DNA of 7,714 bases from an uncultured Corynebacterium sp. (GCF_937999985.1 NZ_CALLDG010000209.1:1-7714), one strand, 5' to 3'; positions 1 through 6,954 are shown, counted from the first letter of the stretch. Numbers and translations: made by a program. Notes: generated by a model not told the origin, from the sequence alone.

Positions 1-743
1 GTGGGATTAACGATTCCATCCTTAAATCCCAGGTGGTTGCGCTGTGTGCCACTCGGCCGGGGCGGGTTCTGGTAACCGGATTGGCGCCACCGCACCGCCA
101 TCGCCCCGCGCGTGTGCCGCAGAATGTCGCGCAGTGCGTGCATCGCCGTATCCCGGTTGTGCGCGCAGATCTGTAGCACCAGGTCGCCGTGGCACTGCGC
201 GGGATCTAGCGAATCATCCGAGAAGGCCTTCATGGTCTTGAGGTGCTTTGGCTTCTTGGCCTTCAACCCGAAGCGATCGTCGAACAGCGTTGCGCCCGCC
301 CCTAGCGTGATCGTCAGCCCGTCCACCGGCACGTCCTCGCCCAGCTCCCCGGAATCCGTTGCCGGATACGCAATCCCATCAGGAGCGGCCGGACCCCCGG
401 TGGTCAGCACGCGCGCTCGTTCGGTGATTGTCTGCAGCAACTCCTTTAGCTCCTCGCGCTTTTCAACCAGCACGTCCAAACCACAGATGATTAGTTCTTT
501 TTGCGGTGGCGTAATCACGCCCTGCTGGTGTTTGCCCTCAAATGGATAGTCGGGTAGCTCGTCGCTGCCGTCGTTTTCTTCGGCGGTGGCGCCGGTTTTT
601 GCAAGGGTCGTGACGCCACCCACTCCAGCCAGCCCCAGCATTCCGCCGAGCATGGTGCGCCTCGAAACCCGGGCGCCTGCGGGGCGGTTCTCCTGCTCGC
701 CGTGGTCATCTGCGGTGGCACGGGAATGAAAAGGACAGTTCAC
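1..743 (-). CDS. efeB: EfeB, Tat-exported Dyp-type haem peroxidase / deferrochelatase (3' part outside window)
   Basis: This is the N-terminal 247 codons of a dye-decolourising-type peroxidase; the gene continues past the left edge. EfeB acts outside the membrane with EfeO in iron uptake, and its E. coli homologue is a haem peroxidase also reported to release iron from haem. The protein opens with a twin-arginine signal: S27-R28-R29-T30-M31-L32, then a Gly/Leu/Val-rich segment, with a likely Ala-x-Ala cleavage site near residue 54. Residues 239-243 read GFKDG, the GxxDG motif of the family, with D242 as the distal catalytic Asp. The proximal haem-ligand His should lie in the missing part; family members are about 400-430 aa. 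I chose the GTG at 743 because AGGAGG lies 5 nt upstream and the codon overlaps the efeO stop (TAGTG), which implies translational coupling. The frame was read codon by codon and has no stop or shift. Family assignment is secure. Confidence 0.93.
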   Translation of the reverse strand, partial: MNCPFHSRATADDHGEQENRPAGARVSRRTMLGGMLGLAGVGGVTTLAKTGATAEENDGSDELPDYPFEGKHQQGVITPPQKELIICGLDVLVEKREELKELLQTITERARVLTTGGPAAPDGIAYPATDSGELGEDVPVDGLTITLGAGATLFDDRFGLKAKKPKHLKTMKAFSDDSLDPAQCHGDLVLQICAHNRDTAMHALRDILRHTRGAMAVRWRQSGYQNPPRPSGTQRNHLGFKDGIVNP

Positions 744-2002
744 TACATCCTCCTGATCACAGTCATCGTCGCCAGCGGGGCAAGCAGCTCGTTCAGCTTC
801 CCAATGGCCGCTCCCAGCTCTCGCTGATCGGCCTGTTCCCACGCGGTGAAGGGCTTTTTTCCGTCGTATTTGGCGGCCATCTTCTTGGCTACCGCGTCCG
901 TTCGATCCAGCTGCTTGTCGAGTTCGCGCAGGTCCGCCCCGCGGTCTTCTACCAGTTCGCGCAGCGGATCGAGGGTAGAGCGGGTGGAGTAGAGTGCGGC
1001 CCGCACCGCGCTGCCCGTGATGTGGGCGCCGAAGTCGTTATGGCTCTTGAGGTCGAAGCGCTCGACCTCCTCGGTGACCTCGTGTGTTCGCAGGCCGTAA
1101 TTGGGTGCGAAGATCGCAAAATGCTCGGTGCCGTCCGCCACTTCGTGGACGTTTTCGTTCAGATTCTCGGCTGGGTCGAGCAGATCGCCCATGGACTCGC
1201 CGTGCCACAGTCCCCACTCCAGCCGGTGGTAGCCCGAAAGATCCTTGGCCTGATTGCCGTTGGCCTTCGAACTGGTGCCGAAGTCCGCGATGTCATCCAC
1301 CGGCCCCGGCCACTCGTGGTTGGAATCATCTAGCCTGCGGTAGGCCAGGTAAGCCGTCTTCCAGGCTTCTTTGGCGGCTGCGCGGTCGCCGGAACGCACG
1401 GCGCGCAACAGCGCGTCGTCCTTGGAAATCCACTCGCGCACCTGGGGTTTTTGTGCACGCGCGTGGGCGATGGATACGTCCGTGACCTCTTTGTCCGTGA
1501 TCGGTTTCATCCTGGGGGCGTCACGAAGAGAAGAATCGGTGACCTTAAACTCGTCGCTAGAGATCGCCTTTTTACCCTGGAAGACGCAGGTCAGGTGGTA
1601 TGTGCCGTCGGTCAGCTTCACGGACCAGGAGCGGGTGGCGGAACTGCCGACGCGCTCTAGAGTTTGGTAGGCGAAACCCTCCTGGTCGGCGACGTAAACC
1701 GTGGTGGAGGCGTCCGCGGTGTTGGTCACTCGGATGTGGTTGAGGTCGCCGCGCAGATCGCCGGGGGAGGGGCAGGCGCGTCGGCTCTTGATGTGAATGT
1801 CGGCGTCAGCGTAAACGTCGGTATCGCCGGAACCATCGGCAGCGTTTGTGCCGTTGCCGCCAGTGCCGTTGTCGCTATTCTCGCTAGAGCAGCCGGATAG
1901 CAGCAATGCACTCGCCGAGACAGAGGCCACGGCGAGGGCTGCGACAACCCGGGCGGGCTGCCGCCGCGGGCGGGGTCGATCCGATGATTCAGGGGAGGTC
2001 AT
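743..2002 (-). CDS. efeO: EfeO, iron-uptake lipoprotein (cupredoxin + imelysin/M75 domains)
   Basis: EfeO is the extracytoplasmic iron-binding component of the EfeUOB ferrous/ferric iron importer. This 419-aa protein has a basic n-region (residues 9-18), a hydrophobic stretch and a lipobox LLSG-C38, so it should be lipid-anchored on the outer face of the membrane, as in other Gram-positive EfeO proteins. After a Gly/Asn/Asp-rich linker (about 40-65) comes a beta-rich region matching the cupredoxin-like domain (about 66-155), with C77 and C139 as a possible disulfide. The imelysin-like M75 domain follows (about 165-415), containing the H259-R-L-E262 motif (HxxE) proposed to bind metal. Length is slightly above the E. 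coli protein (375 aa) because of the signal and linker. The ATG is the first start after an in-frame TAG, but no clear Shine-Dalgarno precedes it. The gene overlaps efeB by one base and lies 40 bp after the phosphoesterase gene, so co-transcription is likely. Confidence 0.93.
   Translation of the reverse strand: MTSPESSDRPRPRRQPARVVAALAVASVSASALLLSGCSSENSDNGTGGNGTNAADGSGDTDVYADADIHIKSRRACPSPGDLRGDLNHIRVTNTADASTTVYVADQEGFAYQTLERVGSSATRSWSVKLTDGTYHLTCVFQGKKAISSDEFKVTDSSLRDAPRMKPITDKEVTDVSIAHARAQKPQVREWISKDDALLRAVRSGDRAAAKEAWKTAYLAYRRLDDSNHEWPGPVDDIADFGTSSKANGNQAKDLSGYHRLEWGLWHGESMGDLLDPAENLNENVHEVADGTEHFAIFAPNYGLRTHEVTEEVERFDLKSHNDFGAHITGSAVRAALYSTRSTLDPLRELVEDRGADLRELDKQLDRTDAVAKKMAAKYDGKKPFTAWEQADQRELGAAIGKLNELLAPLATMTVIRRM
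749..754 (-). promoter_or_regulatory. efeB ribosome-binding site inside the end of efeO
   Basis: On the minus strand AGGAGG ends 5 nt before the GTG at 743. The six bases lie within the last efeO codons, in the stretch encoding Ile-Arg-Arg-Met. This site decides the efeB start and makes coupling of the two genes likely. Confidence 0.7.
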
Positions 2003-2020
2003 GGCTGGTACCGATGGTGG

Positions 2021-2040
2021 CTAATAATGGCGCCTATTAG
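2021..2040. promoter_or_regulatory. Inverted repeat in the phosphoesterase-efeO gap
   Basis: Perfect 6-bp arms CTAATA (2021-2026) and TATTAG (2035-2040) flank an 8-bp centre containing the palindrome GGCGCC. The site ends 18 nt before the efeO ATG on the minus strand. It could be an operator or an mRNA hairpin. It does not match the 19-bp DtxR consensus well. Function is inferred from position only. Confidence 0.3.
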
Positions 2041-2042
2041 TT

Positions 2043-3989
2043 CTAGCTCTCGGATCCGCCCTTGCGGTTGGAGATCCAGGTGAGGAAGCCCAACACGATT
2101 ACGGCCACCGCGCCCATGCCCAGCCAGGCGCCCAGGTGGTTGGAGTCGTTGGACTCGCCCGCAGCGTTGTTCTTGCCGTTAGAGGCTGCGGCGTTCTGCA
2201 CGTCCTTCTCCGTGACCTTCGGGTCGTTCATGCCCTCGGCGACGTCCTTCAGCTTCTCGCCCGCGCGGTCGCTGTCATCCACCCGCTCGATGGAGTCGTA
2301 GTCTTTGGCGACGGTGCCATCGGTCTCGTTGAGGAACAGCTTCTCCGCGCTGGCATTGTCGAAGTCGAACATGTTGTCCAGCTTGCCCGCGCGGTTATCG
2401 AAGCTGTGCTCGCTGAGGCGGCCCAGCTCCCAGTTGTCCTGGATGAACTTCGTCACCGAGGTCTGCTCGGTGTAGGTGTTATCCACGTGGTTGACCTTAG
2501 AGTACGGGGAAATAACCAGCATGGGCTGGCGGGTGCCCGGGCCACACTGGCCGTCCGCGTCGTCGGCCACGCCGACCTTCTTGGCAGCGTCGGTGCAGAT
2601 CTTGGAATCGATCGGCTTACCGGTTTCCTCCAGCTTGGTCGTGTCGTTGGAGCCATTCAGAACCTTCGGGGCACGGTGGTCGTACCAGCCGTCGGAATCG
2701 TCGTAGGCGATGACGATGGCGGTGGAATCCCACTGATCAGAGTTCTGGATCTCGTTGATGTAGTGGGTCATGAAGGCCTGCTCGTCCAGCGGGTTGGAGT
2801 AGCCCGCGTGGCCGTCCTGGTAGTTGGAGGCCTTCAGGTAGCTCACGGCCGGCAGGTTGTTGTTCTCCAGGGCGGTATCGAAATCCTGCAGGTCGTACTG
2901 GTGGTTCGCCTGGTCGGACTTACCGATCATGTCCGGGCTGCTGGGCTCCAGGTGGTGCGGGTTGGCGGTGGATGCGAAGTATTGGAACGGCTGGTGGTGC
3001 GGGTTGTAGTCTGTCTTCTCCTGGCCGGTCAGGGTCTTGTGGGTAGCGCCACAACGAGCACGGGAATCGTCCGTAGCCTTCTCCGTCGGGCGGAAGCCAC
3101 CCTGGAACCAGCCCCAGGTGATGTCCTTCTCATTCAGCTGGTCGCCGATGTTCTTGTTGTGCAGCGCAGCCACCTCGTCGGTCTTGGAAGAGGAGCTGTT
3201 GGAGCAGTCATCGTACAGCGGATCCGGGTCGCCCACGACGGTGACGGTCTTGCCGTCCTTAGATACTCCGGCGAACTCGTTAGACTCACCCGGTGTGATC
3301 TTCACCTGCTCGCCGTTCGACGGATCGTGGATGGTGGCGCCGGCGACGGTAGCGCCCACCAGGTTCAGCGCGCCGGGGGTCGACGGGCCGAAGATGGTGG
3401 AGTAGCTGTTGTCGTTCATGGCGTAGTGCTGCGCGTAGTTCCACAGACCCGTGACGGTGTTGCCGTCGTAGTAGCCCATGGTCATACCCGGGCGGGCGTA
3501 TAGACCCTCGTTTTCCTTATCCACGTCGGTGGAGACAGTCTCCGGGAACTTGTCCATCTTGCCGCCGTTAAAAGCCTCCTGCAGCGCGGAGTACTCGTGG
3601 TTCTGATCCACGGTGACGGCCTGATCCGAACCTAGGCGGAAAGGCTTGACGGAGTTGGGGTTGTTCTTACCCAGCAGATCCTCGCTAGCCAGGTTGTTGA
3701 CCTTCGGGGTGCCCTTCTTTGCCTTAAACTTCGGCGCATCCTGGTCGTTAGACTGCAGCTTCTCGCCGTCCTTGTTCGCGGCCTTGGGGTAGGTGGCGAA
3801 GTAGTGGTCGAAGGAGATGTTCTCGCTGTAGATGACGACGACGTGCTCGATGGGAGTCTTCGGCTTGGCCTGAGCGTCGTCGGCGGCGGCAACACCCATG
3901 CCGCCGGTGGCTGCGGCGACCAGCAGGGCGCTGGAGGCGGCCATCGACGCTACTTTGCGCAGGGCGGTAAAGGGCTTGGGAGAGTTCAT
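2043..3989 (-). CDS. Secreted membrane-anchored phosphoesterase (PF04185 acid phosphatase/phospholipase C family)
   Basis: This 648-aa protein belongs to the phosphoesterase family that contains AcpA-like acid phosphatases and bacterial phospholipases C, within the alkaline phosphatase superfamily. It has a Sec-type signal peptide (residues 1 to about 36 or 41, no twin Arg). Family motifs follow: E56-N-I-S-F-D-H-Y-F64, where E56 and N57 are expected metal ligands; GPSTPG (201-206), the expected nucleophile region (S203/T204); NPHHQPFQYF with a second NPHH (329-346); AYDDSDGWYDH (428-438), with metal-binding Asp; and RQPMLVISPYSK (487-498). Four cysteines (262, 313, 465, 482) may form disulfides. 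A charged tail (about 545-615) precedes one TM segment (about 618-638) and a short basic end, so the enzyme should stay on the cell surface. No LPxTG is present. AAGAGGAAG ends 8 nt before the ATG. Substrate (phospholipid, phosphomonoester or other) cannot be told from sequence. It heads a leftward unit with efeO and efeB. Confidence 0.88.
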   Translation of the reverse strand: MNSPKPFTALRKVASMAASSALLVAAATGGMGVAAADDAQAKPKTPIEHVVVIYSENISFDHYFATYPKAANKDGEKLQSNDQDAPKFKAKKGTPKVNNLASEDLLGKNNPNSVKPFRLGSDQAVTVDQNHEYSALQEAFNGGKMDKFPETVSTDVDKENEGLYARPGMTMGYYDGNTVTGLWNYAQHYAMNDNSYSTIFGPSTPGALNLVGATVAGATIHDPSNGEQVKITPGESNEFAGVSKDGKTVTVVGDPDPLYDDCSNSSSSKTDEVAALHNKNIGDQLNEKDITWGWFQGGFRPTEKATDDSRARCGATHKTLTGQEKTDYNPHHQPFQYFASTANPHHLEPSSPDMIGKSDQANHQYDLQDFDTALENNNLPAVSYLKASNYQDGHAGYSNPLDEQAFMTHYINEIQNSDQWDSTAIVIAYDDSDGWYDHRAPKVLNGSNDTTKLEETGKPIDSKICTDAAKKVGVADDADGQCGPGTRQPMLVISPYSKVNHVDNTYTEQTSVTKFIQDNWELGRLSEHSFDNRAGKLDNMFDFDNASAEKLFLNETDGTVAKDYDSIERVDDSDRAGEKLKDVAEGMNDPKVTEKDVQNAAASNGKNNAAGESNDSNHLGAWLGMGAVAVIVLGFLTWISNRKGGSES

Positions 3990-4020
3990 TGTTTGGGCTT
4001 CCTCTTGCGATAGCGGTCAA

Positions 4021-4035
4021 AGCCACTAGTTGGCT
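4021..4035. repeat. Short inverted repeat upstream of the phosphoesterase gene
   Basis: AGCCA and TGGCT are perfect 5-bp arms around CTAGT, lying 31-46 bp upstream of the phosphoesterase ATG. It may be an operator or a 5' UTR hairpin. The arms are short enough to arise by chance. Confidence 0.2.
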
Positions 4036-4052
4036 ATGGCTGCAATAGGGTC

Positions 4053-4066
4053 AGTGTTTGAACACT
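4053..4066. promoter_or_regulatory. Palindromic putative operator in the divergent region
   Basis: AGTGTT and AACACT form perfect 6-bp arms separated by two bases. The site lies 63-77 bp upstream of the phosphoesterase start and about 170 bp upstream of the likely gyrA start point, so it fits control of the leftward operon better. I recognise no known corynebacterial regulator site in it. Confidence 0.3.
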
Positions 4067-4226
4067 TCTGATCTAACTCCTGGTTCTGTGACCTCGCACG
4101 GCGAAGAGGGCGCATCTGCATGAGTTCAGCGGTTATTTACCCGTGCAACAACTCGAATTCACCTAACGGGGCGGGAAAGGTGGCGTCACAAAGCCTCCAA
4201 AGCGCAGGAAACCCGCAACAAGAGGG

Positions 4227-4232
4227 TAGAAT
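4227..4232 (+). promoter_or_regulatory. Putative gyrA -10 element
   Basis: TAGAAT, followed by GG, fits the corynebacterial housekeeping -10 pattern (TANAAT). It would start transcription near 4239 and give a 5' UTR of about 33 nt before the GTG at 4273. No good -35 hexamer sits 16-18 bp upstream, which is common in this group. The downstream AGAAAGG (4254-4260) is the likely, rather distant ribosome-binding site. Confidence 0.45.
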
Positions 4233-4272
4233 GGATAGGTCTGAAGGCTAAACAGAAAGGCTTCTCAAAACA

Positions 4273-6786
4273 GTGAGCGACGACAACAACGGTAGCGACA
4301 ACCTCTTCGATCGAGTCACACCGATCGATCTGCAGGAGGAAATGAAGTCCAGCTACATCGATTACGCCATGAGCGTGATCGTCGGACGCGCCCTGCCCGA
4401 AGTCCGTGACGGTCTGAAGCCCGTGCACCGACGCATCCTCTACGCGATGTTCGACAACGGCTACCGCCCCGAGCGCAGCTACGTGAAGTCCGCAAAGCCC
4501 GTCGCCGACACGATGGGTAACTACCACCCGCACGGCGATATCGCGATCTACGACACCCTTGTGCGCCTGGCTCAGCCGTGGTCCATGCGCTATCCGCTAG
4601 TCGACGGCCAGGGCAACTTCGGTTCCCGCGGTAACGACGGCGCGGCCGCCATGCGTTACACCGAGTGCCGCATGACGCCCCTGGCGATGGAGATGGTGCG
4701 CGACATCCGCGAGAACACCGTCGAGTTCCAGCCCAACTACGACGGCAAGACCACCGAGCCGACAGTGCTGCCGTCCCGCGTGCCGAACCTGCTGATGAAC
4801 GGCTCCGGCGGCATTGCCGTGGGCATGGCCACGAACATCCCGCCGCACAACCTGAACGAGCTGGCGGAAGCCATTTACTGGCTGCTCGACAACCCGGATG
4901 CTGAGGAGGCCGACGCGCTGGAGGCCTGCATGGAGCGGGTAAAGGGACCGGACTTCCCGACCGCTGGGCTGATCGTCGGCGACAAGGGTATCCAGGACAC
5001 CTACCGCACCGGCCGTGGCTCCATCCGCATGCGTGGCGTGACCAGCATCGAGGAAGAGGGCAACCGCCAGGTCATCATCATCACCGAGCTGCCCTACCAG
5101 GTGAACCCGGACAACCTGGTGGCCTCGATCGCGGAGCAGATCCGCGACGGCAAGATCGCCGGCATCTCCAAGATTGACGATGAGTCCTCCGACCGCGTGG
5201 GCATGCGCATCGTCATCACTCTGAAGCGCGACGCTGTGCCGCGCGTGGTGCTGAACAACCTGTACAAGCACTCCCAGCTGCAGACCAGCTTCGGCTCCAA
5301 CATGCTGTCCATCGTGGACGGCGTGCCGCGTACCCTGCGCCTGGACCAGATGCTGCGCCACTACGTGGACCACCAGATCGACGTGATCGTGCGCCGCACC
5401 CAGTTCCGCCTAGACGAGGCCGAGAAGCGCGCCCACATCCTGCGCGGCCTGGTGAAGGCTCTGGACATGCTGGACGAGGTCATCGCCCTTATCCGTCGCT
5501 CCCCGACGGTGGACGAGGCCCGCACCGGCCTGATCGACCTGCTGGATGTCGACGAGGTGCAGGCCGACCACATTCTGGCTATGCAGCTACGCCGCCTGGC
5601 CGCGATGGAGCGCCAGAAGATCATTGACGAGTTGGCGGAGCTGGAAGAGACCATCGCCGACCTGAAGGCGATCCTGGAATCCCCGCAGCGCCAGCGCGAC
5701 ATCGTCCGCACCGAGCTGGCCGAGATCGTGGATAAATACGGCGACGAGCGCCGCACGCAGATCATCGCCGCTTCCGGCGACGTGTCCGAGGAAGACCTGA
5801 TTGCCCGCGAGAACGTGGTCGTGACCATCACTTCCACCGGCTACGCGAAGCGCACGAAGGTGGATAGCTACCGTAGCCAGCGCCGCGGTGGCAAGGGCGT
5901 GCGCGGTGCCGAGTTGAAGCAGGACGACGTGGTGCGCCACTTCTTCGTCTGCTCGACGCACGACACGATCCTGTTCTTCACCAACTTCGGCCGCGTGTAC
6001 CGCTTGCGCGCCTTCGAGCTGCCGGAGGCCACCCGTACGGCTCGCGGCCAGCACGTGGCTAACCTGCTGGAGTTCCAGCCGGGCGAGCAGATCGCCCAGG
6101 TCATCCAGATCCAATCCTACGAGGATGCCCCGTACCTGGTGCTGGCTACCGCTCACGGCCGGGTGAAGAAGTCCCGCCTGACGGACTACGACACTGCCCG
6201 TTCTGGCGGCCTGATTGCCATTAACTTGAACGAGGGCGATCGCCTGGTTGGTGCGCAGCTGTGCACCGCCGAGGATGACCTGCTGCTGGTTTCCGAGGAG
6301 GGCCAGGCCATGCGCTTCACCGCTGACGATGAGACGCTGCGCCCGATGGGCCGCGCTACCGCCGGTGTGAAGGGCATGCGCTTCCGCGAGGAGGACCAGT
6401 TGCTGGCGCTGACGGTCGTGGCTGAGGATTCTTCCCTGTTCGTGGCGACCTCTGGTGGCTACGGCAAGCGCACGCCGATGGAGGAATACCCGACGAAGGG
6501 CCGTGGCGGCCTGGGCGTGGTTGCGTTTAAGTATGACAAGAAGCGCGGCAAGCTGATCGGTGCGCTGACGGTCAACGATGATGACGAAATCCTGGCTATG
6601 ACCTCCAACGGCGGCGTGATTCGCACCGAGGTCAGCCAGATCCGCCACAGCGGCCGCGCGACCATGGGCGTGCGCCTGGTGGACCTGGCAAAGGGCAACG
6701 AGCTGGTTGCCGTGGATCGCAACGTGGAGGAAGATGCAGAGGAATCTGCCGAGGCCACCGCGAAGGCGGAGACGGAATCCGAATAG
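4273..6786 (+). CDS. gyrA: DNA gyrase subunit A
   Basis: GyrA carries the DNA breakage-reunion activity of gyrase (A2B2), which introduces negative supercoils in the cytoplasm using ATP hydrolysed by GyrB. The 837-aa protein is full length. The N-terminal winged-helix/tower part contains the quinolone-resistance-determining region (about 74-113, with YHPHGD at 84-89) and the catalytic Tyr129 in RYTE, preceded by Arg128. The coiled-coil arm follows (about 370-500). The C-terminal beta-pinwheel opens with the GyrA box QRRGGKG (536-542), which is needed for DNA wrapping. The last 20 residues (818-837) are strongly acidic. Residue 90, equivalent to E. coli Ser83 and M. tuberculosis Ala90, is Ile, while D94 (E. 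coli Asp87) is kept; Ile at this place points to fluoroquinolone resistance. GTG at 4273 is the start, because an in-frame TAA lies at 4249. The gene is divergent from the phosphoesterase operon and followed by a DUF3566 gene. Confidence 0.99.
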   Translation: MSDDNNGSDNLFDRVTPIDLQEEMKSSYIDYAMSVIVGRALPEVRDGLKPVHRRILYAMFDNGYRPERSYVKSAKPVADTMGNYHPHGDIAIYDTLVRLAQPWSMRYPLVDGQGNFGSRGNDGAAAMRYTECRMTPLAMEMVRDIRENTVEFQPNYDGKTTEPTVLPSRVPNLLMNGSGGIAVGMATNIPPHNLNELAEAIYWLLDNPDAEEADALEACMERVKGPDFPTAGLIVGDKGIQDTYRTGRGSIRMRGVTSIEEEGNRQVIIITELPYQVNPDNLVASIAEQIRDGKIAGISKIDDESSDRVGMRIVITLKRDAVPRVVLNNLYKHSQLQTSFGSNMLSIVDGVPRTLRLDQMLRHYVDHQIDVIVRRTQFRLDEAEKRAHILRGLVKALDMLDEVIALIRRSPTVDEARTGLIDLLDVDEVQADHILAMQLRRLAAMERQKIIDELAELEETIADLKAILESPQRQRDIVRTELAEIVDKYGDERRTQIIAASGDVSEEDLIARENVVVTITSTGYAKRTKVDSYRSQRRGGKGVRGAELKQDDVVRHFFVCSTHDTILFFTNFGRVYRLRAFELPEATRTARGQHVANLLEFQPGEQIAQVIQIQSYEDAPYLVLATAHGRVKKSRLTDYDTARSGGLIAINLNEGDRLVGAQLCTAEDDLLLVSEEGQAMRFTADDETLRPMGRATAGVKGMRFREEDQLLALTVVAEDSSLFVATSGGYGKRTPMEEYPTKGRGGLGVVAFKYDKKRGKLIGALTVNDDDEILAMTSNGGVIRTEVSQIRHSGRATMGVRLVDLAKGNELVAVDRNVEEDAEESAEATAKAETESE

Positions 6787-6840
6787 GCCGGGTAACCCCC
6801 GGGCAGTCCGGGTAGGTCTGCAGGGTAAGCCTTGAACCGA

Positions 6841-6872
6841 AGTAGCCTGGCGGTCGATACCGCTAGGCTACT
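6841..6872 (+). terminator. 14-bp stem-loop after gyrA, possible terminator without U-tract
   Basis: AGTAGCCTGGCGGT (6841-6854) pairs with ACCGCTAGGCTACT (6859-6872) around the loop CGAT; 13 pairs are Watson-Crick and one is G-U. Three outer pairs can be added with one bulged base. No run of T follows, so this would be an I-shaped terminator of the kind proposed for high-G+C actinobacteria, or else a protein-binding palindrome or RNA-processing hairpin. A smaller 5-bp hairpin (CCGGG 6788-6792 with CCCGG 6798-6802) lies right after the gyrA stop. Confidence 0.5.
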
Positions 6873-6880
6873 GTCGTAAA

Positions 6881-6950
6881 GGCACAAAAGAGCACAACCA
6901 AGCACAACCAAGCACGAACGAGTACTGAAGAGTACGCACAAGTACGGAGA
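6881..6950 (+). repeat. Seven 10-bp in-register degenerate repeats (core AGYAC) upstream of the DUF3566 gene
   Basis: Seven consecutive 10-bp units start at 6881, 6891, 6901, 6911, 6921, 6931 and 6941. The first five bases are GGCAC, AGCAC, AGCAC, AGCAC, AGTAC, AGTAC and AGTAC. The second and third units are identical (AGCACAACCA); the other unit halves are A-rich but variable. The 10-bp period is close to one DNA helical turn and is not a multiple of three, which argues against coding. The last unit supplies the CGGAG ribosome-binding site 5 nt before the ATG at 6955. GTACT (6922-6926) can also pair with AGTAC (6931-6935) over a 4-nt loop in RNA. Confidence 0.75.
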
Positions 6951-6954
6951 TGCG

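Noticed and set aside
112..549. 145-aa plus-strand frame
   Set aside because: It is antisense to efeB, whose Tat signal and GFKDG motif show which strand is coding.
2136..3503. 455-aa open frame on the plus strand
   Set aside because: It lies wholly opposite the phosphoesterase gene and its product is a Val/Gly/Leu-rich low-complexity sequence typical of the antisense of G+C-rich coding DNA. The minus-strand gene has clear family motifs.
4015..4020. TTGACC on the minus strand as a -35 box for the phosphoesterase gene
   Set aside because: It ends about 25 bp before the ATG, so a matching -10 would fall on or beyond the ribosome-binding site and start codon.
4161..4166. ACCTAA (TTAGGT on the minus strand), a DtxR-like half-site
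   Set aside because: The other half of the 19-bp DtxR consensus is absent, and the site is over 170 bp from the phosphoesterase start. Iron control of the operon remains likely from gene content but is not shown by this site.
4087..4189. TGTGA and TCACA half-sites resembling a GlxR/CRP site
   Set aside because: They are about 90 bp apart and do not form the required 16-bp dyad.
4231..4251. Six-codon leader ORF before gyrA, preceded by AGAGGG
   Set aside because: Its ATG overlaps the best -10 element, so it would probably not be transcribed, and nothing in its composition suggests attenuation.
5587..6648. 353-aa open frame on the minus strand (also 4597-5373, 258 aa)
   Set aside because: Both are antisense to conserved gyrA sequence, rich in Ala, His, Val and Leu, and match no family I recognise.
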